Positions 7,003 through 15,433 of a stretch of DNA of 18,864 bases are shown piece after piece; within the stretch, counting starts at the first letter, position 1, and each line of letters opens with the position of its first letter. Made by a program: the position numbers and the translations under genes. The notes below the pieces were generated by a model that was not told the origin of the DNA, made no database searches, and saw nothing but the letters and a program-made list of their open reading frames with translations. This DNA is from DAOTYE01 sp034434915 (GTDB lineage: Bacteria > Chloroflexota > Dehalococcoidia > Dehalococcoidales > RBG-16-60-22): contig DAOTYE010000026.1 of assembly GCA_034434915.1 (NCBI GenBank), forward strand, positions 1 through 18,864, read 5' to 3'.

Positions 7003-8219
7003 ACTATCAATATGTAGCCTCATCCGCCGGCAGAAAGGTGGTTACCGGGAAACTGTTTGCGGAAAGTCACGCTGATGCGGTGAAAATCCTCAGCGCTCAG
7101 GGATATCGCGTTTACAGCCTGAAGCCTTTGCCTAATTTTCTGCCCAATCTGGAAAAGCTATTTCCCACGCTTTTACAGCCAAAGATTAGGACTGAGCTTC
7201 TGGTAGTGTTTGCCCGGCAGTTAGCACTGCTTCTGGAATCAGGGACGGACATTGTTACCGCATTGCATTTATTACAGGAGCAATCAGCGCACCGGCATTT
7301 CAAAAGGGTGCTGGGGGAAGTTGTCGCAGACCTGCGCAGTGGCGTCAAGCTGTCAAAGGCGCTCGCCAAGCACGAGAAAATCTTTACCAAAATCTTTGTC
7401 CAATCACTCAGCGTGGGTGAGACCGGGGGAAATCTGGAAGTGGTGCTCAGGTCAATTGCTGACCACATGGAAAAAGACGCTAAAATCACCAAGCAGGTGA
7501 AAGGCGCCTTGAAGTATCCCCTTTTTGTCAGCGGAGTCGCATTCGTCGTAATCGCGGTATTAGTGGTTTATGTTTTACCTCAGTTTGCCGCTCTCTATAC
7601 GGCTCTCGGCACAGAATTACCGGCTATCACCAAGTTCACCCTCTCTTTATTTGGCTGGCTGACATCATACGGCATATACATCTTCGGGGCAATCGCTTAT
7701 TTGGCGCTCATGGCTTGGGCTTACGGTAAAACTTCAAGAGGAAGGCTACAAAAGGACAGGTTGCTTCTGAAAATTCCCGTGGTTGGTCAGGCTAACCATC
7801 TATTTGAGCTCGTGCGTTGCTGTCGTACCATGGGTGTTTTGTATAAATCAGGGTTGCCGATAATGGAAATCCTGACGGCGGTGACGGAGCTGAGCAATAA
7901 TATGGTCATCAAGAAAGCGCTGGATTCCGTGCGTCAGGACGTGCTTTCCGGCGCCAGCCTGTCTAAATCAATGGCTAAAAGTCCGTATTTCTTGCCGATG
8001 ATGGTGCAGATGGTTTCTGTAGGGGAAGCATCCGGTAACCTTGATGTTACCCTTGCCGCGACGGCGGAAAATTTTGAGACGGAAGCCAGAGATAGCATGC
8101 AGGCGGCGGTTGCTTTCATTCAGCCGGCGATTACCCTGCTCATTGCGGTGATAGTGGGGTTCATTGCCGTGTCACTGGTGGCGGCGATGTATTCAATGTA
8201 TGGACAGGCATCCGGGTAG
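6999..8219 (+). CDS. pilC: Type IV pilus inner-membrane platform protein PilC
   Basis: Polytopic platform protein (406 aa) that couples the PilB and PilT motors to the growing pilus. An N-terminal cytoplasmic stretch precedes two copies of the T2SF/GspF domain. The first is at about 65-190 (FARQLALLLESG, SVGETGG at 138-144) and the second at about 265-395 (CRTMGVLYKSGLPI, SVGEASGNL at 340-348). Hydrophobic helices lie at about 173-193, 215-240 and 371-397, the normal three for this family, and the length is normal. The start overlaps the pilB stop by 4 bp, and the next gene begins 3 bp after its stop, so it is firmly inside the operon. Confidence 0.94.
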   Translation: MNYQYVASSAGRKVVTGKLFAESHADAVKILSAQGYRVYSLKPLPNFLPNLEKLFPTLLQPKIRTELLVVFARQLALLLESGTDIVTALHLLQEQSAHRHFKRVLGEVVADLRSGVKLSKALAKHEKIFTKIFVQSLSVGETGGNLEVVLRSIADHMEKDAKITKQVKGALKYPLFVSGVAFVVIAVLVVYVLPQFAALYTALGTELPAITKFTLSLFGWLTSYGIYIFGAIAYLALMAWAYGKTSRGRLQKDRLLLKIPVVGQANHLFELVRCCRTMGVLYKSGLPIMEILTAVTELSNNMVIKKALDSVRQDVLSGASLSKSMAKSPYFLPMMVQMVSVGEASGNLDVTLAATAENFETEARDSMQAAVAFIQPAITLLIAVIVGFIAVSLVAAMYSMYGQASG

Positions 8220-8222
8220 AAA

Positions 8223-8807
8223 ATGAGAATAAGACTGAAAAGCACCACCGTGTTATTGCTCGTGGCAGGCGTCTTCGCCGCCGCGCTGGTGTTTCTTTTT
8301 GTTAGTTATGACTCACAGATGAGAAAGCAAAATACCCTTAACGCACAGCTGGTACAGGTAAAGACTCTGCTGGCACAGCAGACGACTGATGAGCTTATCG
8401 CCAGTAAAACTGCCCTCCAGAAACGCCTGCCTGAAATCAGCGGTGAAATTGGGGAAATTAAGAAAAGGCTTACTCAATCGCTTGATGATGTGATGGTGGG
8501 CAATAAGCTCTTTGAACTCAGTGTAAAGAGCAAAGTAAAAATCATGTTTTTACATATATCCAAACCTGCCATCCGTAAAATGGATGCGCTGGACTATCTG
8601 GCGCTGACTGTTGACGTGACTGTTGAAGGTGAGCCGGTTGATATTCAGACCTTCATATTTAATGTGACGGAGGCGTTCCCCACCTGCATTGTGGACTCTG
8701 CCGTGATAGAAATCCCGGAAGTTACGGAGGAGGCACCGCCGGAAAAGCCCACCGGTAAGATACACCTTTTCATCCATACCTATGAGCGTGAGTCAGATGA
8801 GAAATAA
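8223..8807 (+). CDS. pilO: PilO-like pilus alignment protein
   Basis: A 194-aa bitopic protein: a short basic N-terminus, one hydrophobic helix (about 9-27), a coiled coil (about 30-90), then an alpha/beta domain ending in a strand pattern (KIHLFIHTYE). This is the architecture of PilO and GspM, which align the pilus machine above the membrane together with PilN. Sequence identity to named PilO proteins is low, so the call rests on architecture and on its position between pilC and pilM-N. It comes before the PilM-N gene, whereas the common order is M-N-O. It starts 3 bp after pilC without a clear separate ribosome site and overlaps the next gene. Confidence 0.65.
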   Translation: MRIRLKSTTVLLLVAGVFAAALVFLFVSYDSQMRKQNTLNAQLVQVKTLLAQQTTDELIASKTALQKRLPEISGEIGEIKKRLTQSLDDVMVGNKLFELSVKSKVKIMFLHISKPAIRKMDALDYLALTVDVTVEGEPVDIQTFIFNVTEAFPTCIVDSAVIEIPEVTEEAPPEKPTGKIHLFIHTYERESDEK

Positions 8808-10353
8808 CAGGTTTGTTACGCTCTATATTGATGCCACCTCAATTAAGCTGCTGGTGATGAAAGGAAAGACAGTCAGCGCCTGGGCTGTTTTATCATTAGA
8901 GCCCGGTTTAATGAAGGATGGTGTCATCACTGATACGGATAAACTCGCCAGTGAGCTAAAAGAGTTTCTGCGCTTTCACCATGTGGAAGGTAAGAAAACC
9001 ATCGTTGGCTTGAGCGGCACCCACTGCTTTTACCGCGTAATGACCCTACCAGTTTTGAAGGCAGACATATTGAATGAGGCGGTCCAGCGTGAGGCGGAGG
9101 GATTGCTTCCGGTGGCGCTTGATGAGCTATACACGTCATGGCAGATTCTGTCCCGTAGTAAAACAGAGTTAACAATCTTCTTTGTCGCCTATCCCCGCAA
9201 TGCCACTGATGCCCTGTTGACCACGTTGCAAAAAGCAGAAACAAAGCCGCACTCCATGGACTTGGCTCCGTTAGCCCTGGCGCGGGTGACTGATAGAGAC
9301 ACCGCTGTTATCATGGATGTCCGCCCGAGCGAAGCTGATATCGTCATCATGGTTAAAGGGGTCCCGGAGCTAATCCGCAGTCTGCCCCTGCCAGCGGAAA
9401 ACGCCTCTCCGGAGGACAGGCTCGCAATTGTCAGAGATGAACTGCAGAGAACCATTAAATTCTATAACTCAAGCAAGGTAGACTCTCCTCTGGCGGAGGA
9501 CGCACCAATTTACGTTACCGGAGAAGCCTCATCCTATCTGGAGACTCACCCGTCATTCCTTGAAGACACGGGACACCAGGTGCTTCCTCTGAAATCTCCC
9601 CTGCCCTCTCTGGATGGTTTCAATGATACTCATTATATGGTTAACATCGGGCTTGCCCTCAAGAGCATCAGGCTGTCAAAGCGCCAAGAGGTTCTGGCGA
9701 CCAATCTGAACATTATACCGGCAGTTTATCTGCCCAAGCCTAAGTCTTTAGCCAAGATGTTCATTATCCCCGTCCTGCTTTTAGGCATCGGGCTGTCTTA
9801 CATGATGCTGAAGCAGGTGCAAGATACTGCCGCGGAGAATGCCCTGATTGAATCACAGCTGAACGCCGCCAGTAAGACACTGGAGAAAAGACAGGCGGAA
9901 CGCCGTAAGCTGAGAGATGAAATCAGCAAGCTGGAAAAAGAGGTCAGCCTGCTTGAGAAGACGAAAAAGAAAGTCAGTGCGGCGGAAAAGGCTTTTCCAG
10001 TTAGACATGAGGTAATCAACGGCAATCTGGCAGTAGCCATGGAGAGCCGCCCGGAGCAGGTTTCCAATACACTCATCAGTTGCTCTCTAGACCTTTTGAA
10101 GCTGGAAGGCACCTCGCCTACTGAGGCAGAAATTCTTCTCTATGCGGACACTCTGCAACGGAGCAACCGCTTTTCAGACCTCATCATAGACGTTATTGAG
10201 AGGATTGTGGAACAGGTCCCGGAAGAAGAAACTGGTGATGAGGAAGAAAGCGGCGGTGAAGAAGAAAGCGGCGGAGAAGAAGAAACCGGCGGAGAAGAAG
10301 AAACTACCATTGAATACATGGAGTTCAAGCTCATTCTGGAGTCAAGGAGGTAG
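8782..10353 (+). CDS. pilM: PilM-PilN fusion protein
   Basis: Residues 1-300 resemble PilM, the actin-like cytoplasmic pilus protein: a first phosphate-loop-like YIDATSIKLLVMKG at 15-28, VGLSG, a second AVIMDV and a YVTGEAS segment. The actin-fold glycine motifs are degenerate. Residues 306-318 (ATNLNIIPAVYLP) resemble the conserved INLLP peptide by which PilN binds PilM. It is followed by one transmembrane helix (about 326-343), a long coiled coil (about 350-405) and a PilN-like outer domain. PilM and PilN are normally separate, so this one chain covalently joins the pair. Near the C-terminus an acidic Gly-Glu repeat (about 481-509) interrupts the last strand region. The ATG at 8782 overlaps the previous gene by 26 bp. 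ATG 8797 is equally possible and neither has a strong ribosome site. Confidence 0.8.
   Translation: MSVSQMRNNRFVTLYIDATSIKLLVMKGKTVSAWAVLSLEPGLMKDGVITDTDKLASELKEFLRFHHVEGKKTIVGLSGTHCFYRVMTLPVLKADILNEAVQREAEGLLPVALDELYTSWQILSRSKTELTIFFVAYPRNATDALLTTLQKAETKPHSMDLAPLALARVTDRDTAVIMDVRPSEADIVIMVKGVPELIRSLPLPAENASPEDRLAIVRDELQRTIKFYNSSKVDSPLAEDAPIYVTGEASSYLETHPSFLEDTGHQVLPLKSPLPSLDGFNDTHYMVNIGLALKSIRLSKRQEVLATNLNIIPAVYLPKPKSLAKMFIIPVLLLGIGLSYMMLKQVQDTAAENALIESQLNAASKTLEKRQAERRKLRDEISKLEKEVSLLEKTKKKVSAAEKAFPVRHEVINGNLAVAMESRPEQVSNTLISCSLDLLKLEGTSPTEAEILLYADTLQRSNRFSDLIIDVIERIVEQVPEEETGDEEESGGEEESGGEEETGGEEETTIEYMEFKLILESRR
10222..10308 (+). repeat. 18-bp in-frame tandem repeat encoding an acidic Glu-Gly stretch
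   Basis: Four full 18-bp units and a partial fifth (starts at 10222, 10240, 10258, 10276, 10294) follow the pattern GAAGAAGAAAxCGGCGGx, encoding E-E-E-(S/T)-G-(G/D). The later copies are nearly identical in nucleotides as well as in protein, so copy number could vary by slippage between strains. Confidence 0.85.
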
Positions 10354-10358
10354 TGCAG

Positions 10359-11480
10359 ATGGATATCGTGTCATTGCTCCAACTGGCTAAGAAGAAAGGT
10401 GCTTCTGACCTGCATCTGCTGGCTTCCAGCTCCCCTCTGATGCGTATTGACGGAGCTTTGAAGACAGTGTCAGAGCTACCGCCTCTGTCACCCAAGGATT
10501 TAGACGGCTTTCTGACCCAATTGACCTCTCAGGAGCAGAGGGATATTTTCAGCCGGAAGCTGGAGCTTGATTTTGGGTGTACGATACCATCTGTCGGCAG
10601 GGTGCGCTGTAATGCGGCGAGACAGCGCGGGACAACCAGCCTGGTCATTCGTTTATTGCCGGCAAAGCTGCCGAATATTGATGATCTTGGTGTGCCGCAG
10701 ATATGTAAGGACCTGGTGCTGAAAAAACGCGGGCTGGTGGTCGTCAGCGGCCGCACCGGAAGCGGTAAGTCAACTACTCTGGCGGCGATGATAAACCATC
10801 TCAACCGTGTGGAAAAACGGCGTGTGGTCACCATAGAAGACCCTATTGAATATGTTTATAGCGATGATAACTGTGCTATCTCCCAGCGGGAGCTGGGTGG
10901 TGATACGCTGTCATTTGCAGAGGCGCTGAAACACGTACTGAGGCAGGACCCTGATGTCATACTGGTGGGCGAAATGAGAGACCTGGAGACGGCTTCAGCG
11001 GCGCTGACCATCGCAGACACCGGGCACCTGGTGCTGACCACCGGGCATGCCCCCAGTGCATCGCAGGCTGTGGAGCGCATTATTGACATGTTCCCTCCGC
11101 ACGAACGGCATTTTGCCCAGTCACAGCTGGCTTCTCTGTTAATTGGCATTCTGTGTCAGGCATTAGTGCCTAAGGCTGGTGGTGTAGGTAGGGTTGCCGC
11201 GGTAGAAGTGATGCTGGCTAACTCTGCCGTCAGAAATCTTATCAGGGAGGGTAAGATACACCAGTTGCCGAACGCAATCCGCATGAATGTTCAATCCGGA
11301 ATGCAATTGCTGGACCAGGCGCTGGTTGACCTGTATCGGCGTGGTCTAATCACGCGGGAGAGCGTCTTTGCTTTCTGCAATGACCGTGAAGAGATTGCTA
11401 AACTCATTGGTGAGGAGCAGACGCCATTGAAAACCACGTCACTGGAGAATGGCTTTTTAGCCAGAAGTACCGTTAAGTAG
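10359..11480 (+). CDS. pilT: Type IV pilus retraction ATPase PilT
   Basis: Retraction motor of 373 aa, normal for PilT. It has the N-terminal GASDLHL motif, Walker A GRTGSGKSTT at 131-140 (Lys137), the Asp-box region EDPIEYVY, Walker B RQDPDVILVGEMRD (Glu205) and the retraction-ATPase signature VRNLIREGK (291-299, usually AIRNLIRE). Two motifs are off-consensus. The His box is TTGHAPSA instead of the usual ATLHTNSA, with the His (230) kept, and the C-terminal SGMQLLDQAL replaces GMQTFDQSL. ATG 10359 is chosen because AAGGAGG sits 8 bp upstream; a GTG at 10353 is too close to it. It follows the PilM-N stop by 5 bp and is the last gene of the pilus operon. Confidence 0.93.
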   Translation: MDIVSLLQLAKKKGASDLHLLASSSPLMRIDGALKTVSELPPLSPKDLDGFLTQLTSQEQRDIFSRKLELDFGCTIPSVGRVRCNAARQRGTTSLVIRLLPAKLPNIDDLGVPQICKDLVLKKRGLVVVSGRTGSGKSTTLAAMINHLNRVEKRRVVTIEDPIEYVYSDDNCAISQRELGGDTLSFAEALKHVLRQDPDVILVGEMRDLETASAALTIADTGHLVLTTGHAPSASQAVERIIDMFPPHERHFAQSQLASLLIGILCQALVPKAGGVGRVAAVEVMLANSAVRNLIREGKIHQLPNAIRMNVQSGMQLLDQALVDLYRRGLITRESVFAFCNDREEIAKLIGEEQTPLKTTSLENGFLARSTVK

Positions 11481-11526
11481 AGGCGGAAGTACCGGTGTTT
11501 ACAACCGTGGACGCAGACAAAAAACC

Positions 11527-11554
11527 ATTACACGTGCTGATGGATTTATATAGT
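11527..11554 (+). promoter_or_regulatory. Weak promoter candidate for the GH3-family gene
   Basis: ATTACA (11527-11532) and TATAGT (11549-11554) are separated by 16 bp; a second TATAGT lies at 11570-11575. The 151-bp gap after pilT is AT-rich in this part. It also contains AGTACCG twice, 22 bp apart (11466 and 11488), the first inside the end of pilT. Read-through from the pilus operon is equally possible because no terminator is seen after pilT. Confidence 0.3.
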
Positions 11555-11631
11555 TAAAAGGATATTATTTATAGTAACGCAAATAGTTCATTATGGCGAG
11601 GGGCTCGTCATATGAATGGAGAGAGGCCAAT

Positions 11632-13227
11632 ATGAGAACTGTAAGAATGCCGTTTATAAAATCAGATTATGACAAAACTTGGAATAAGCACTGCGGCTTC
11701 CTTGACCTTTCCATGGAACAATTCATGACCATCCAGCAGGCATTGCTCATGGAACAGCTGGACGCAATCAGCGAAAGCCCGATGGCGCGCAAGTTCCTGG
11801 GCGGGCGCCGCTATGAGACGGTGAGCCAGTTCCTTCAATCTGCGCCGATAACAACTTATGAAGATTACGCCGCCGAGTTTGAAAATGGTGGCGCGGCACT
11901 ACTGCCTGAGAAACCATATGTCTGGGCGCATACTTCACATTCATCCGGCTTCAAAAAGGTGCCTTACACTCAGCAGTTCTATGAGCAGATGCTTAACTCC
12001 CTCATGGCAGCCTTCATACTCTCCTGCTCCAGAGGAAGAAACCAGAGCTCTCTTACTGAGGGAGATAGAGTATTGTATAATGTGGCTCCATCTCCTTATC
12101 TCTCAGGCATTCTGGCACATGGAGCGAGTGAGAGATTTAACCTGGTGCCGATAATCAAACCTGATTCACATGACGGCATGGACTTTAAGGAAAAGATTGC
12201 CAGAGGGTTTGAGCTGTCCTTAAAGGATGGGCTTGATATCTTGATTGCCATGACCAGTGTGCTGGTGAAAATGGGCAATGATTTTGACCGCCGCACAAAG
12301 AAGACCAAGTTTTCCAGGCGGATTCTTCAGCCGGGAGTTATGTATAGATATCTGGGCGCTTTAATCAAAAGCAAGCTGGAGCACAGAAGGATAATGCCCA
12401 AGGACCTCTGGAACCTGAAAGCCATTATCGGCTGGGGCATTGATACTCCTATTTACCGGGAGCATATCCGCAAATACTGGGGCCACTATCCTTATGAGTT
12501 CCACGCCTGTACTGAGGCGGGCATTATCGCAATGCAGAGCTGGACCAGAAAAGACCTGACCTTTGTTCCTGATTCTAATTTCTATGAGTTCATCCCGGAA
12601 GCGGAGTGGTTGAAAACGCGGATAGATAAATCATACCAGCCGAAGACAGTCCTGCTTGACCAGGTTGAACCGGGAAAACTCTATGAGCTCGTCATTACCA
12701 GCTATCACCGCATGCCTTTCATCAGGTACAGGCTGGGACATCTGGTGAGAATCACTTCATTGGCAGATAAAGAGGCAAAGATTGACTTACCTCAGATGGT
12801 TTTTGAAGCCAGGGCTGATGACCTGATAGATATTGCCGGGTTCACCAGGCTGAGCGAGAAAACGCTGGCTCAGGCGATTGCCAATAGCGGCATTGAATGT
12901 GAAGACTGGTTCGTCCGCAAAGAGCAGGATAATGGCAGGCAGATGGTGAACCTCTATATGGAGATGAACGGGGGGCGGTCGCCAGCCCAGGTGGCAGGCA
13001 TACTGGATGAAGAGCTGAGAAAAGTGGACCGGTTTTATAGCGACCTCGGTTCCATGATGGATAATCATCCGCTTAATGTGACTTTGCTTCATCCCGGGAC
13101 ATTCAAAAAATACTATGAGAAACAGAAACAGGCTGGGGCTCAGCTACATGAGCTTAAGCCGCCGCGCATGAATGCCCCTGATGGTGTTGTGCGTGAGATA
13201 GTTGCCCTGAATAACGGGTTGAATTGA
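11632..13227 (+). CDS. GH3-family adenylate-forming enzyme
   Basis: 531-aa soluble protein of the GH3/ANL superfamily, which adenylates a carboxylic acid and, in characterised plant members, transfers it to an amino acid. The nucleotide loop is THSSHSSG-like: T101-S-H-S-S-G-F-K-K-V-P, matching the GH3 TSGTSG-K-IP pattern with the first Gly replaced by His. HACTEAGI near residue 294 matches the adenine-binding motif. NFYEFIP, GKLYELVITSYHRMPFIRYRLGHLVRI and the C-terminal LHPGTFKKYYE are GH3-like; the usual Asp of RYxxGDxV is His here. ATG 11632 is chosen because GGAGAGAGG lies 5 bp upstream; an in-frame ATG at 11593 lacks one. Substrate is unknown. It is separated from pilT by 151 bp and from the kinase by 100 bp, with no obvious functional link to either. 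Confidence 0.75.
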   Translation: MRTVRMPFIKSDYDKTWNKHCGFLDLSMEQFMTIQQALLMEQLDAISESPMARKFLGGRRYETVSQFLQSAPITTYEDYAAEFENGGAALLPEKPYVWAHTSHSSGFKKVPYTQQFYEQMLNSLMAAFILSCSRGRNQSSLTEGDRVLYNVAPSPYLSGILAHGASERFNLVPIIKPDSHDGMDFKEKIARGFELSLKDGLDILIAMTSVLVKMGNDFDRRTKKTKFSRRILQPGVMYRYLGALIKSKLEHRRIMPKDLWNLKAIIGWGIDTPIYREHIRKYWGHYPYEFHACTEAGIIAMQSWTRKDLTFVPDSNFYEFIPEAEWLKTRIDKSYQPKTVLLDQVEPGKLYELVITSYHRMPFIRYRLGHLVRITSLADKEAKIDLPQMVFEARADDLIDIAGFTRLSEKTLAQAIANSGIECEDWFVRKEQDNGRQMVNLYMEMNGGRSPAQVAGILDEELRKVDRFYSDLGSMMDNHPLNVTLLHPGTFKKYYEKQKQAGAQLHELKPPRMNAPDGVVREIVALNNGLN

Positions 13228-13257
13228 GAAGCGGAAGGCAGGTTTGAGGAGATGCAG

Positions 13258-13286
13258 TTGACATATCAGAGATGGCATTTTATTAT
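13258..13286 (+). promoter_or_regulatory. Consensus sigma70-type promoter of the signalling operon
   Basis: A perfect -35 TTGACA (13258-13263), a 17-bp spacer and a -10 TATTAT (13281-13286) lie in the 100-bp gap after the GH3-family gene. Transcription would start near 13293, giving a leader of about 35 nt with a GAGAGG ribosome site before the GTG at 13328. It has no GTAC boxes, unlike the pilus, sipW and tasA-like promoters, so the regulators appear to be expressed constitutively. That last point is inference. Confidence 0.7.
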
Positions 13287-13327
13287 TCTGTTAGAGACAG
13301 CCGGTGATGGCGTGAGAGGATGATGCC

Positions 13328-15433
13328 GTGACTGTTTATCTTCTGCTACCACTGGTTTTAGCCGTATTCTGTCTCATCTTGCTCGTGGCACTGGTCGTGA
13401 GCGGGCTTCGTCATGTTGCCCGTAAGCCGTTTGCCTTTTTCCTCGGCGCTACCGGTCTCTGGGGACTGTTCATCTTTTTTATGCGTGCCGCTCCTTCTTT
13501 GGAGAGAGCTTTCTTGTGGGAGAAGCTTGTCTTCTTCGCCATTTTGTCTGCCGCCCTGTTTTTCTACCGGTTTACCATCAGCTTTACCGGTAATAAGGGA
13601 GCCAGGCGGACATACTATGCGATACTTTTGCTCTACATTGTTTCAATGGCTTTAGTGCCCACGGGGCTGGTGATAACCGGTATGCAACAGATGTGGTATG
13701 GGAAAGCCCCCATACTGGGCCCACTTTTCCCCTTCTATGTCCTGGCGGTGTATCTTCCCATCATCTTCGCTCTGAGGGAGCTGGTGAGATTCCGGAACAG
13801 AACCCGCGTTCTCAATGAAAAAGTGCGCGCCACCTATATTGCCGCGGGCATAATTGTCATGTTCATAGGTGGCACCACTGATTACCTGCCAGCCGTGGGT
13901 CTGAATATTTATCCCATGGGCATCATCGGGAACATTATCTTCTGTCTGATGGCTACCGTAGCCATGTTGAGATACGGTTTGCTGGAGTTCCGTGTCGTGC
14001 TCAGAAGGGGCGCGGCTGTCGCACTCGTCAGCATCGCCATCTTTGGCATTGTAGGACTGATTGTTTTCGCCCTTTATACCGTATTCCCGAATATGGGCGC
14101 CGCCGCCCTTCTGGCAATTTTCGCCATCGCCGTGCTGGCGTTACTGCCTGCCTCTCAGCCGGTAATATCACGGATGCAGAAGCTGATAGACAGGTGGTTT
14201 TACGGCAGTAGCTATGAATACCTCCGTTCTCTGGAGAATTTCTTCAAGGAAACAAAAGACATCGTGGACCTTAACCAGCTATCCGCATCGTTCGTTGACA
14301 TGGTGGCGCGCGCCACACAAGCCAGTAATGTGTACCTCCTTTTACCTGACCTCAAGACCGGAGACCTGGTGACGCGGGCGAGCTGTAAACAGGAAGAGTC
14401 CGGTAATATTTCTTTCTCCGGCAGAAGCGTAATCACTCAGGCGATGCAGTTCCAGAGTGAGGTCATTGATGTATATGATATTGATTCAGTGCCGGCGCTT
14501 CATTCCGTAAGCAAACATGACCTTGAAATCCTCCAGAAGAATAATATTGAGCTCATGGTCCCTCTCAAAACCAAGGAAAGACTGGCGGGCATACTGCTAC
14601 TGGCGAGCAGGTCTTCCGGTAAACCGTACTCAACGGAAGATAGACGGTTGCTGGAGACCGCCTCATATAACGCCGCAGTGACTATTGAGAACGCGCGGCT
14701 TTATGAAGAGCTTAAACAACAGCTGGTCATCACATCTAAGATGGCTTCTCTGGGCGAGCTGGCAAGCTACGTGGCTCATGAAGTGAATAATGGTTTGCAG
14801 GGTGTCATCAATTACGGCACCTTACTGCGGCAGGACCTGAGCGCAAATGACCAGATGCGTCAGGATTTAATCGCCATAGAAGCTGAAGCGCTCAGAGCCA
14901 GGAATATCGTGGAAACATTGCTGGGTATTGTCCGTAGAGAGAGGGTGGAAAAGGGAGTTTTTGACATTAATGACCTGCTGCGTTCTGTGGTGACTCTGGG
15001 CAAGCTGAGAGCCAAGGCGGCAAATGTGACCATTACTGAAAAGTACCTGAGCAAACCACTACTGATTTCCGGGAGCCCGGACCAGCTTCGGCAGGTGTTT
15101 CTCAACCTCTTCGCCAATGCGACTGATGCTATGCCCAATGGCGGCGAAATAAAAGTTGAGACCATGGAGCAGGAAAAGCAGGTCATTATCACTGTGGAGG
15201 ACAGCGGCATCGGCATCCCGGCGGATGTGATTGACAAAATCTGGGACCCGCTTTTCACCACGAAGAGCAATGGCACCGGTTTAGGGCTAAAAGTAAGCCT
15301 GAGCATAGTAAGAGAGCATGGCGGCACCATAACCGTGGCAAGTGAAGTCAATAAGGGCACCAAATTCACCATTAGCCTGCCAGAGTATGAACAGACTAAT
15401 GTCAAACAGGGCAAGGAGCATGTCAATGCCTGA
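13328..15433 (+). CDS. Membrane sensor histidine kinase (7TM-GAF-HisKA-HATPase)
   Basis: 701-aa sensor. Residues 1 to about 270 contain seven or eight hydrophobic helices resembling the HisK N-terminal 7TM sensor region. A GAF domain follows (about 315-455), then a HisKA dimerisation helix with MASLGELASYVAHEVNNGLQG (phospho-acceptor His484) and an HATPase domain with N box NLFANATDAMP, G1 DSGIGIP and G2 GTGLGLKVS. It is an NtrB-like orthodox kinase with no receiver of its own; the receiver starts the next gene. The H box has Gly where HEINNPL normally has Pro. The GTG start has GAGAGG eight bases upstream; the nearby ATG codons are out of frame. The 3' end overlaps the next gene by 8 bp. A membrane or redox-type signal is plausible but the ligand is unknown. 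Confidence 0.92.
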   Translation: MTVYLLLPLVLAVFCLILLVALVVSGLRHVARKPFAFFLGATGLWGLFIFFMRAAPSLERAFLWEKLVFFAILSAALFFYRFTISFTGNKGARRTYYAILLLYIVSMALVPTGLVITGMQQMWYGKAPILGPLFPFYVLAVYLPIIFALRELVRFRNRTRVLNEKVRATYIAAGIIVMFIGGTTDYLPAVGLNIYPMGIIGNIIFCLMATVAMLRYGLLEFRVVLRRGAAVALVSIAIFGIVGLIVFALYTVFPNMGAAALLAIFAIAVLALLPASQPVISRMQKLIDRWFYGSSYEYLRSLENFFKETKDIVDLNQLSASFVDMVARATQASNVYLLLPDLKTGDLVTRASCKQEESGNISFSGRSVITQAMQFQSEVIDVYDIDSVPALHSVSKHDLEILQKNNIELMVPLKTKERLAGILLLASRSSGKPYSTEDRRLLETASYNAAVTIENARLYEELKQQLVITSKMASLGELASYVAHEVNNGLQGVINYGTLLRQDLSANDQMRQDLIAIEAEALRARNIVETLLGIVRRERVEKGVFDINDLLRSVVTLGKLRAKAANVTITEKYLSKPLLISGSPDQLRQVFLNLFANATDAMPNGGEIKVETMEQEKQVIITVEDSGIGIPADVIDKIWDPLFTTKSNGTGLGLKVSLSIVREHGGTITVASEVNKGTKFTISLPEYEQTNVKQGKEHVNA

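Noticed and set aside
14860..15426. Long antisense open frame (188 codons) opposite the membrane kinase
   Set aside because: It lies entirely over the well-supported HisKA/HATPase coding sequence and its product is Ser/Leu-rich with no domain, as expected for a shadow frame.
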